The translations under genes were made by a program, and so were the position numbers. Below are positions 6,526-12,055 of a stretch of DNA of 12,055 nt, piece after piece (position 1 is the first letter of the stretch; every line of letters begins with the position of its first letter). This DNA comes from Chloroflexota bacterium (GTDB taxonomy: Bacteria; Chloroflexota; Dehalococcoidia; UBA1151): contig JADFQR010000013.1 of assembly GCA_022561735.1 (NCBI GenBank), positions 1 to 12,055 of the forward strand. Reading direction: 5' to 3'. The notes below the pieces were generated by a model that was given only the letters and a program-made list of their open reading frames with translations, ran no database searches and was not told where the DNA came from.

Positions 6526-7308
6526 CTAACGGAACAGGTCAAATTCAGGACTGCGTTGCAGCGCGCGTGCGCTGCTGGAGTCAGAGGTCTTGAGCTGGAG
6601 GCCGCGGACTATCGCCGCCGGGACGCCCCCGAACTCCCCCATCACGAGTTGAGCGGCTGACGCAATTTCGTCAGCCACCGCGACCACGGTCCCCTGCAAC
6701 ACCCGGCCGTGATCGTCTCCACGGCCTCGTGCATCGTCCAGCGGCTCGATACCTGCGACCCCGACCGCAACGTTTGTGCTGCCCTCGCGCCAGGGTCTTC
6801 CGAACGAGTCGGACACGATCACCGCCAGCGGGCCCCCGACCCGCGATTCCAGCGTTGACCTTATCAAGCGAGCGGAACCGTCCGGGTCTCGCGGCAGCGT
6901 GATCACCTGGCCGGGGACCGCCGAGTTGGAGTTGTCGACGCCGGCATTTGCGCAGACTAAGCCGTGGATCGTTTCGGTTATCAGCACGCCGGGCGCCGCC
7001 CTGACGATCCGCGCAGACTGCTGGAGGATGACTTCGACCAGTCGCGGATCCTTCTGCACCGTCGCCGCCAGCTCGTTTGCCCGGTCAGATGGCGTGACCT
7101 TTTCAAGGTCCACGACAGCGCCTTCAGCTTTTGACACGATCTTCTGAGCCACCACCACCACATCGCCGGGCGTCAGAGGGCTTCCCTGCCGTTCTGCGGC
7201 GTCAAGGATCATCCCGGCCGGCTCATCCCCTTCCCGCACTTCTGGAAGGCCCTCTATGGCGATTATTTCAATGCTTCGTGGCAAATAATGACCCTGTCGG
7301 TCGCTCAT
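6526..7308 (-). CDS. cofE: Coenzyme F420-0:L-glutamate ligase
   Basis: A 260-residue cytoplasmic enzyme that adds gamma-linked glutamate to F420-0 using GTP, a late step of coenzyme F420 biosynthesis. Diagnostic stretches are intact: VVVAQKIVSKAEG (51-63), HGLVCANAGVDNSN (115-128) with Asp125, and VSDSFGRPWREG (165-176) with Asp167; the two aspartates match the metal/GTP-binding positions known from archaeal CofE. Length fits the stand-alone enzyme; the nitroreductase-like domain of actinobacterial FbiB is absent. The start is ATG 7308, ten residues before the usual family beginning (IEIIAIEG), with no Shine-Dalgarno sequence. The gene is divergent from the CitE-like lyase. No other F420 gene is in the window, so the pathway is scattered. 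It implies the host uses F420-dependent enzymes. Confidence 0.95.
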   Translation of the reverse strand: MSDRQGHYLPRSIEIIAIEGLPEVREGDEPAGMILDAAERQGSPLTPGDVVVVAQKIVSKAEGAVVDLEKVTPSDRANELAATVQKDPRLVEVILQQSARIVRAAPGVLITETIHGLVCANAGVDNSNSAVPGQVITLPRDPDGSARLIRSTLESRVGGPLAVIVSDSFGRPWREGSTNVAVGVAGIEPLDDARGRGDDHGRVLQGTVVAVADEIASAAQLVMGEFGGVPAAIVRGLQLKTSDSSSARALQRSPEFDLFR

Positions 7309-7425
7309 CCGGCTGATTGTGGTTGACTTGTGCGTCTGTGCGCCCGGCGATCCCGGCTGCGGAGTAGAACATTATCGCCGTCACGGCCAGCCCCGTGCAG
7401 AAAACAACCCCGGAGTATGCAATCC
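7309..7425. promoter_or_regulatory. Divergent spacer between cofE and the CitE-like gene
   Basis: On the minus strand GATAAT (7371-7376) is a good -10 match for cofE, but its -35 is poor. On the plus strand TTGACT (7323-7328) looks like a -35 yet has no -10 at the right distance. GGAG (7412-7415) lies 10 bases before ATG 7426 and is the likely ribosome site of the lyase. Promoter calls here are weak. Confidence 0.3.
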
Positions 7426-8352
7426 ATGCCGACAGTTCCCAGGAGCCTTCTCTTTGTGCCCGGCAACCGGCCGGACATGCTCGACAAGGTGGTACGCGCG
7501 CCTGCGGACGCCCTGATGCCGGACATGGAAGACGCAGTGCCGTGGGGCGAAAAAACGGTCGCACGCCGCGGGATTGCGGAGAAACTCGAGCTGCTTGCTG
7601 GATCGGGGATCCCGGTGATACCCCGCCTCAACTCGCTCGACACAGGCCTTTTTGATGAGGATCTTGAGGCGGTGATGGGACCCTGGATCGCCGGCGTGTC
7701 GGTCGGAAAGGTTCGTAGCGCAGGAGACGTGCGTCAGATAGCTTCGGCGATAACCGCCTCGGAAAGCAGAAACGGACTTCAACCGGGCTCCATAGACCTG
7801 TACCCGTGGATAGAAACGGCGCGTGCCGTCGTGGCGGCATACGAGATTTGTAACGCTTCTCCACGTATCGCCGCCGTCTGCTTCGGCGCAGAGGACTACT
7901 CAAACGACACTGGGATTCCCAAGGACATGGGTGACTGGCGCTCATCCGGCTCAGTTGCTGAAACAGGTGACCCTGAAACGGTTGGCGCAAACGCCATCAG
8001 CCGGGCGCTGGGTTACGCACGCAGCGCTATCGTCGCGGGCGCCGTCGCCGCCGGTGTGGGAGCGATCGACACCCCGTATGTCGCTTTCCGGGATCATGAC
8101 GGGCTGGCGCGTGAAGTGGAGATGGCGCGGTCGATAGGGTTCGATGGCAAGTTTGCGATCCACCCCGCTCAACTTGACGTGATCAATAACGGGTTCACGC
8201 CGGACGATGAAGAGATAGCCAATGCGACCCGCATCGTGGACGCGGCGGCTGTCGCGGAAAAGCAGGGTATCGGAGCTACGTCTCTGGACGGAAAAATGAT
8301 TGATCGACCAACCATCGTCCGGGCGCGCGCCCTGCTGGCCCGCATCGCCTGA
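7426..8352 (+). CDS. HpcH/HpaI aldolase / CitE-family CoA-ester lyase
   Basis: A 308-residue TIM-barrel enzyme of the CitE/malyl-CoA lyase group, which cleaves or forms 3-hydroxyacyl-CoA esters such as malyl-, citramalyl- or beta-methylmalyl-CoA. Family marks: RSLLFVPGNRPDML (6-19), Asp33-Met-Glu-Asp-Ala-Val, Arg67 in PRLNS, IET with metal ligand Glu130, GAEDYSNDTG (154-163) with Asp157 as second metal ligand, DTPYVAF..DGL, and GFDGKFAIHPAQL near the C-terminus. Two spots depart from the usual wording: PDMEDAV for DLEDAV, and GVSVGKV where LPKV is common. No citrate-lyase partner subunits are present, so the classical CitE role is unlikely; exact substrate unknown. An in-frame extension upstream to 7330 is rejected for lack of family similarity; ATG 7426 is preferred over ATG 7417 because GGAG is correctly spaced for it. 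Confidence 0.9.
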   Translation: MPTVPRSLLFVPGNRPDMLDKVVRAPADALMPDMEDAVPWGEKTVARRGIAEKLELLAGSGIPVIPRLNSLDTGLFDEDLEAVMGPWIAGVSVGKVRSAGDVRQIASAITASESRNGLQPGSIDLYPWIETARAVVAAYEICNASPRIAAVCFGAEDYSNDTGIPKDMGDWRSSGSVAETGDPETVGANAISRALGYARSAIVAGAVAAGVGAIDTPYVAFRDHDGLAREVEMARSIGFDGKFAIHPAQLDVINNGFTPDDEEIANATRIVDAAAVAEKQGIGATSLDGKMIDRPTIVRARALLARIA

Positions 8353-8374
8353 CCCGTAATGCCTGACGCGTAAT
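8347..8374 (+). repeat. Tandem 14-base duplication across the lyase stop codon
   Basis: GCCTGACCCGTAAT (8347-8360) is followed immediately by GCCTGACGCGTAAT (8361-8374), with a single C/G difference. The first copy contains the last Ala codon and TGA stop of the CitE-like gene; the second carries a copy of that end into the spacer. It looks like a recent slippage duplication. Confidence 0.85.
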
Positions 8375-8376
8375 CC

Positions 8377-8426
8377 GGACGCTCCCGGACGCTCCCGGAC
8401 GCTCCCGGACACTCAAGGAAGCTCAG
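8377..8426 (+). repeat. 10-base tandem repeat GGACGCTCCC, three exact and two decayed copies
   Basis: Three exact units (8377-8406) are followed by GGACACTCAA (8407-8416) and GGAAGCTCAG (8417-8426). The last unit overlaps the stop codon (8423-8425) of the convergent glycosyltransferase gene. The unit has no self-complementarity, so it is not a simple hairpin terminator. The gap between the two convergent genes therefore consists almost wholly of tandem repeats. Confidence 0.85.
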
Positions 8427-10054
8427 GGCTCGATCCTCGACAGCACCCCGTCCTCGACCAGCCGGAACTCCGGGAATGAAGCGGCAACAGCGTCGGCTTC
8501 ATAAAGGGGCCTGATGCCCAGATTGTGGTCGATGATGGCGAACACACGCGCCTGCAGACCCGTTGGCCGGGTATCCGGCATCCTGTCCGGGAACTGCCGT
8601 GCAAGATCGTCCCAGTACCAGTCGAACACGATGTGCGGTACCGACACCGGCATCACCTCGCGCCCGGGCTCGGCGACGTATGACTGGTACCAGAGGCTGA
8701 ACACCGTCTCTTCTCTCCGGGTGAACACGATGGATTCCGGCCCCATCACCTCAAACGCCGCCTCAACGTAGTCAGCCGCCTCGCGATCATCGCTCAGGTC
8801 GAGCCGGGCGTAGTTCGTGACGAGCGAGAAGCCCGGCACCACGATGATTATGATCACGACTATGGCGCCTGCGATCACGCCGCGCCGGGCGGTTCGGAGG
8901 ACGGGCAACGCCTTCCGTAACTCGTCGACCCCGGCAAACAGGCGCAACGTTCCCGCCGCCATCCACACGGAGAACAACATGAACGCGGGAATCAAGTAGA
9001 TGAAAGAGTCAACCGTGCGGTACGTGACGGCGTACACGACCAGTAACGTCATGGCGATTACCTGGGCGGCAACGAACGATCTCCGGGCTGCCCATACCGC
9101 GGTCACTCCGGCCAGACCGAGCAACACGCCGAAGAACGCGAACTGGGCGAGCAGGAGATCGGCCGAGGTGATCAGTCGATCAAATAGATCTTCCAGGCCG
9201 ACACCGAAGGCGTAACCCTGGTACACGGTCCCACTGACCATCCACCAGAAGCCCTGCAGGGTGTCTGGATGGCCCCAGTTGAGCGCCGGGGCCTGGGATG
9301 AGGCTATCGGGGCGTAGGCGTACACGCTTAGACCCAGGACGCCGCCCATGACGATGGGTAACGCGTGGCCCGGCCGCAGCTTTCGGGTTCCACCTCCAAC
9401 CAGCCCCCACGCCAGTAACGGGACGATCAGAGCGGCGATTGTCAGGTGATTTCCGAGGGCGATGCCCCACAGCAAGCCGATGCCGAGTCCGAAACGCCAG
9501 CTCAATTCACCGGCTCGTTGACGGTCTCGCAGGCCCAATGCCGCCAGTAACGTCGCCGACACGAACAGCGCGTTCAACGCATAAACCTCGGTGACGGTGG
9601 CCTGTGACCACAGCTCGCGTGAGGCGGCTAACGAAAGGCTGGAAACCCCGGCGGCGATGAGCACATACCGGTCGTGGAGGCGTTCAGCGAGGGGCAGAGT
9701 CCGCAGGATCTGTACCGTTGCCACGAAAAGCAGCCCGATAGCGGCGGAAGCCGTTAACGCGGAGAACAGGTTTCCGCGAAACGCCTCGCTGCCGAACGGC
9801 ACGATCGCGGAAAATCCACGCAACGCCAGCAGGTAAGTCGGGTACCCGGTCGGGTGTGGGATCCCCCAGGTGAACGCCGCTGTGAGGAGATCACCACCGT
9901 CCGAGGCGGAGTTGTTCCAGGTGAGTCCCGGAGCCAGGGTGAGACCGTAGAGAGCAAACGCCAGGATAGCGACGCCCAGCGCCGCCAGGCTGACCCGATG
10001 TCTGTAAATAGCGCCGGACCGGCGTCCGCCGGTTGGCGCTGTGAGGACGGTCAT
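8423..10054 (-). CDS. DUF2723-family membrane protein, probable lipid-linked glycosyltransferase
   Basis: A 543-residue multi-pass membrane protein. After a basic N-terminus comes helix 1 (22-42), then LAPGLTWNNSASDGGDLLTAA (41-60) and GIPHPTGYPTYLL (64-76), the signature loop of DUF2723, with Asp52/Asp55 in the place where GT-C enzymes keep catalytic acids. FRGNLFSALTA (92-102) and SQATVTEVYALNALF (150-164, Glu156) are further family marks. About ten more helices follow up to about 412; residues 413-543 are a soluble extracytoplasmic domain (LDLSDDREAADYV...). The family is related to protein O-mannosyltransferases (GT39) and probably moves a sugar from a polyprenyl carrier to a protein or lipid outside the membrane. 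The start is ATG 10054 with only a weak AGGT upstream. The next gene upstream on the same strand is a Ser/Thr-rich surface protein, a possible acceptor. Confidence 0.88.
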   Translation of the reverse strand: MTVLTAPTGGRRSGAIYRHRVSLAALGVAILAFALYGLTLAPGLTWNNSASDGGDLLTAAFTWGIPHPTGYPTYLLALRGFSAIVPFGSEAFRGNLFSALTASAAIGLLFVATVQILRTLPLAERLHDRYVLIAAGVSSLSLAASRELWSQATVTEVYALNALFVSATLLAALGLRDRQRAGELSWRFGLGIGLLWGIALGNHLTIAALIVPLLAWGLVGGGTRKLRPGHALPIVMGGVLGLSVYAYAPIASSQAPALNWGHPDTLQGFWWMVSGTVYQGYAFGVGLEDLFDRLITSADLLLAQFAFFGVLLGLAGVTAVWAARRSFVAAQVIAMTLLVVYAVTYRTVDSFIYLIPAFMLFSVWMAAGTLRLFAGVDELRKALPVLRTARRGVIAGAIVVIIIIVVPGFSLVTNYARLDLSDDREAADYVEAAFEVMGPESIVFTRREETVFSLWYQSYVAEPGREVMPVSVPHIVFDWYWDDLARQFPDRMPDTRPTGLQARVFAIIDHNLGIRPLYEADAVAASFPEFRLVEDGVLSRIEP

Positions 10055-10143
10055 CTACCTGTCCGTGGTCGTTGTGTGATGCGAGCGTCCGATGTCTGCC
10101 AGGCCTGGGCCCAGATCGGAGCGAAGAAAAGTCGGTCACAAAT
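10055..10143. promoter_or_regulatory. Upstream region of the DUF2723 gene with two overlapping palindromes
   Basis: The perfect palindromes CCAGGCCTGG (10099-10108) and CTGGGCCCAG (10105-10114) overlap by four bases. No clear promoter for the leftward gene was found; TTGTGA (minus strand, near 10135-10140) is a possible -35 without a good -10. Chance palindromes are common in this base composition. Confidence 0.25.
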
Positions 10144-10178
10144 GAAAAGGGAGCACGGATGAACCGCGCCCCCTTTTC
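10144..10178 (-). terminator. Terminator of the surface-protein gene (15-pair stem, 5-base loop)
   Basis: The arms are 10144-10158 and 10164-10178 around loop ATGAA. Read as plus-strand RNA the stem has two A-C mismatches (10152/10170 and 10155/10167); read as minus-strand RNA both become U-G wobbles, so all 15 pairs form, and the stem ends in TTTTC followed by ATTTG. This strand asymmetry and the position 38 bases after the stop of the leftward surface-protein gene identify its direction. Confidence 0.8.
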
Positions 10179-10215
10179 GATTTCTGCGTGTCAGCCGACG
10201 CGCCTGCGCCGACCG

Positions 10216-11715
10216 TTATCCGGCTGCGGTCGCCTTACGCTGGCGTCGGATGTAGAACCCTCCGCCTACGATCAGCAGCAACCCCAGGGTCGTTAGGACG
10301 ATCGCCTGCGTGTTGGTTGGCGCCACGTCACCGGCAGACGGGAGCACCGCTCCGCCTGTGGCGCCCGGGATGTCTCGGGTCTTGGAGCCGAGCTTGAATG
10401 TCGAGAAGCTGGATGTCTGAGCCTGGAACTTGTACGCACCCTCCACAAAGGTGAACGTCGTCGCAAGCTCGGTCCAGGGGCCGACCGACGGGTCTGACGC
10501 CTTGAAGATGGCCACGCTTTGTGGGTCCTGGTTGGCGGAGAACAGGTCAGCGGTTGGAACCGTCAGGCTGATTGTTGCGAGCGCGTTCAGCGTTACTCCC
10601 GTTACTTCGTTACCCGAAGAGTCCACGAACTGCACAGTCAGCGGCTCCGCATTCACGGGATTAACGCCGCCGGGCAGAGCGACAAAGTCCTCTTGCTTCA
10701 CCGAAGTTGGAGCGACCGAAGTACCGCCTGATGTCGGTACAAGTTCAGCAACGACAGCGAGCGCCGTACCGCTTGGAGCGGCGTTTACAGGAATCGATAC
10801 CGTGGCGCCTGTGGCGTACTGGAAGTCGGAGTCGTCTGATGCTGGCTGCGGAATCGTAAGAGTTGCGCCCGCAGACGGCATGATCACGCCGGTAGACGCC
10901 TGGGTCTCGCCTCCGAGACTTGGCGCTGTCGGAATGTCCGTCGGGTCTGATCCCGCGGGAGGTGAGGTAGAAGCGGGCGGCGTGAAGTTCGTGACGCTCA
11001 CCTCGAAGGATTCGATGATACCGGTGCCAGCCTGCGACACTTTTGCCGTTAGTGTCGCGTTGCCGGCCGAAGTCGCCGTGTAGGTAATCGAATTTCCGGT
11101 CGCGTCCGTAAGTGTGCCACCCCCGGACCCGGTGAGGGTCCAGTTGACCGTCTCGCTGGTGACAGCGGTACCCGCCGAATCAGCGCTTTTGATCGAAGCG
11201 GTGAATATCGCGGCTCCACCAACCTGGATGCTGGCCGAGCCCGGGGCAACGGTTACGGAGCCGAGTTGAACCGTATCGGTCGCCGGAGTTGTGACCTCAT
11301 TCAGATTTGTAACCGGGTTGAGCGCATCAACACCCGTGCTTGGGAGTGTGCCGTCTGATGACGAAAACACGCTGCAGACGTATGTCGTGTTGGCAAGGAC
11401 GGTCACCGTCTGCGTAGCAGTGGTCCTGTCGGCCACGTCAACGCTCACGGTTGAGCCGGACGGCGTCGGGACACAGTCCACCCGGTAGCCATCGACGATA
11501 GCGCCAGACTCGGGAAGAGTTGAACTATCGTCTGCTATGGTCCAGTTAACTTGGATGCTTGTCGGACTCGACGCGCTCGCGGACACCTCTGTCGGCAATT
11601 CGGACGCATCAGCCCATGGATTGGCCGATGTCGCGACCATGACGGCGATCAGTCCCAGAGCGAAGATACCCAGTATCCAGCGCTTCGGGACGACGGATCC
11701 AACGGATCCCAGCAT
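10216..11715 (-). CDS. Secreted, C-terminally anchored Ser/Thr-rich protein with fibronectin-III/Ig-like domains
   Basis: A 499-residue surface protein. Start ATG 11715 is fixed by AGGAGG 6 bases upstream; the in-frame ATG at 11742 lies beyond that site. Signal peptide: Lys11-Arg12, hydrophobic 13-28, cleavage probably near residues 31-35. Residues 39-145 resemble a fibronectin type III domain with one Cys pair (81, 114) that could form a disulfide. Residues 148-248 resemble a bacterial Ig-like (Big) domain. A Pro/Ser/Thr linker (249-276) leads to a third beta-rich domain (277-450) of unknown type. The end is LPSAG (458-462), a helix (471-489) and RRQRK (490-494), the same plan as an LPXTG sorting signal but with Ala for Thr. 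It probably sits on the cell surface in adhesion or envelope structure. It has its own terminator and a long structured leader. Domain names are by eye. Confidence 0.82.
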   Translation of the reverse strand: MLGSVGSVVPKRWILGIFALGLIAVMVATSANPWADASELPTEVSASASSPTSIQVNWTIADDSSTLPESGAIVDGYRVDCVPTPSGSTVSVDVADRTTATQTVTVLANTTYVCSVFSSSDGTLPSTGVDALNPVTNLNEVTTPATDTVQLGSVTVAPGSASIQVGGAAIFTASIKSADSAGTAVTSETVNWTLTGSGGGTLTDATGNSITYTATSAGNATLTAKVSQAGTGIIESFEVSVTNFTPPASTSPPAGSDPTDIPTAPSLGGETQASTGVIMPSAGATLTIPQPASDDSDFQYATGATVSIPVNAAPSGTALAVVAELVPTSGGTSVAPTSVKQEDFVALPGGVNPVNAEPLTVQFVDSSGNEVTGVTLNALATISLTVPTADLFSANQDPQSVAIFKASDPSVGPWTELATTFTFVEGAYKFQAQTSSFSTFKLGSKTRDIPGATGGAVLPSAGDVAPTNTQAIVLTTLGLLLIVGGGFYIRRQRKATAAG

Positions 11716-11721
11716 CGGCTT

Positions 11722-11727
11722 CCTCCT
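11722..11727 (-). promoter_or_regulatory. Consensus ribosome binding site deciding the surface-protein start
   Basis: The minus strand reads AGGAGG, 6 bases before ATG 11715. It is the best Shine-Dalgarno sequence in the window and shortens the longest possible reading frame by nine residues. Confidence 0.9.
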
Positions 11728-11745
11728 GCGATCGGCAAGCATATT

Positions 11746-11823
11746 GGGCCAGGACGCAAACGCTGTGTTTACGCAGGCCCCGAGAGTACTAATACGACAC
11801 TCTCGTGGTCGATTTTCGAGTGT
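11746..11823 (-). promoter_or_regulatory. Structured leader RNA of the surface-protein gene, unknown class
   Basis: In minus-strand RNA, 11746-11780 folds as an outer 5-pair stem (GGGCC/GGCCC), an internal loop and an inner 7-pair stem CGTAAAC/GTTTGCG with loop ACAGC. The inner stem has a G-U pair only on this strand; the plus strand would have a C-A mismatch. Directly next to it, CGAGAGT (11781-11787) and ACTCTCG (11799-11805) pair exactly. The same central segment ACACTC (11797-11802) can instead pair with GAGTGT (11818-11823), giving two exclusive folds. The hairpins end 19 bases before the ribosome site and no T-run follows, so translational control or RNA stability is likelier than termination. 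It matches no riboswitch class I know. Confidence 0.45.
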
Positions 11824-11872
11824 TAGCTAAGGGCGCACAGAAATCGGACGCGCATAGTTCGCGAACGACGTC

Positions 11873-11902
11873 ACGATACACTACGACTTTTCGCGCAGTC
11901 AA
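11873..11902 (-). promoter_or_regulatory. Candidate promoter for the surface-protein gene
   Basis: The minus strand reads TTGACT (11902-11897, five of six to the -35 consensus), an 18-base spacer, and TATCGT (11878-11873, four of six to the -10). The transcript start would fall near 11866, on a perfect palindrome GTTCGCGAAC (11857-11866), giving a leader of about 150 bases. Confidence 0.45.
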
Positions 11903-12055
11903 GGTACGGAAGCCCCTCCGGAAACCTATAAATCCGAGGTCGATTCGCCGTCATCTCAATCCGTCCGGCGGACTCTCGTTGCTCTTCATACGGTCCGCCC
12001 TCCGAGTGGCTTCCTACGACCGCCCTCCTCCGGGTGCCAACGACCACCCCGGCGC
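11903..12055. other. Unassigned right edge
   Basis: No gene is supported. One minus-strand frame is open from the edge down to a TGA at 11873-11875 and another to a TGA at 11986-11988; neither shows recognisable protein. TATAAA at 11927-11932 (plus) has no -35. With the leader to its left, this completes a 340-base stretch (11716-12055) without a convincing coding region. Confidence 0.4.
11984..12028. repeat. Imperfect direct repeat at the right edge, about 20 bases, 26-base period
   Basis: CTTCATACGGTCCGCCCTCC (11984-12003) and CTTCCTACGACCGCCCTCC (12010-12028) share most positions with one gap. More copies could lie beyond the window. Confidence 0.6.

Noticed and set aside
7330..7425. N-terminal extension of the CitE-like protein
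   Set aside because: The 32 extra residues are Arg/Ser-rich and unlike the family, which begins just before RSLLFVPG; ribosome-site spacing supports ATG 7426.
11716..11742. Nine-residue extension of the surface protein from ATG 11742
   Set aside because: AGGAGG lies inside this extension at ideal distance from ATG 11715.
11741..11805. Cyclic-di-GMP (GEMM-I) riboswitch suggested by GGACGCAAAC
   Set aside because: The match is on the plus strand, where no gene follows, and the remaining GEMM helices and tetraloop receptor are missing.
11873..12055. End of a minus-strand gene entering from the right edge (about 60 open codons)
   Set aside because: The translation has no recognisable motif, its stop would lie in the predicted promoter of the surface-protein gene, and a competing frame is also open.

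Overview
The window most resembles a GC-rich, F420-using bacterium of the Chloroflexota, possibly a marine Dehalococcoidia/SAR202-type lineage. The basis is a stand-alone coenzyme F420-0:L-glutamate ligase (CofE), a CitE-type CoA lyase, a DUF2723 membrane glycosyltransferase, a MacB/FtsX-type permease with an extra N-terminal membrane helix, and a lysine/alanine-rich protein with a small zinc-ribbon-like core that I associate with Chloroflexota. This assignment is inference from gene content and remembered protein style; there is no rRNA to settle it. I see no tRNA, rRNA, CRISPR array, insertion sequence or phage gene.

Layout, left to right. Positions 1-4302 (minus strand) hold a two-gene ABC export operon: an ATPase of the LolD/MacB type, then a very large duplicated FtsX-type permease whose C-terminus runs off the left edge. 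A divergent 199-base gap leads to a plus-strand histidine phosphatase (4502-5119). Its stop codon overlaps the stop codon of a minus-strand winged-helix regulator with a SufR-like cysteine-rich C-terminus (5116-5763). A 324-base control region (5764-6087) follows, with an extended -10 promoter inside an imperfect dyad, a strong intrinsic terminator directly after the predicted transcription start, and three copies of GGNCCTGAC. It leads into the zinc-ribbon/K-A-tail protein (6088-6504). Then come cofE (minus), a divergent CitE-like lyase (plus), two small tandem-repeat tracts, a DUF2723 glycosyltransferase (minus), a terminator, and a Ser/Thr-rich secreted Ig-like protein with a C-terminal anchor (minus). 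The anchored protein has a roughly 150-base leader with two adjacent hairpins. The last 150 bases are unassigned.

How the genes may work together. ATPase and permease form one transporter. The DUF2723 enzyme and the Ser/Thr-rich anchored protein are neighbours on the same strand and could be a cell-envelope glycosylation pair, but a terminator separates them. The cysteine-bearing regulator is divergent from the zinc-ribbon gene and could act on the dyad between them. CofE and the CitE-like lyase share a short divergent promoter region but no obvious pathway. No single clearly new multi-gene system is present. The most unusual material is the zinc-ribbon gene with its attenuator-like leader, and the structured leader of the surface protein.
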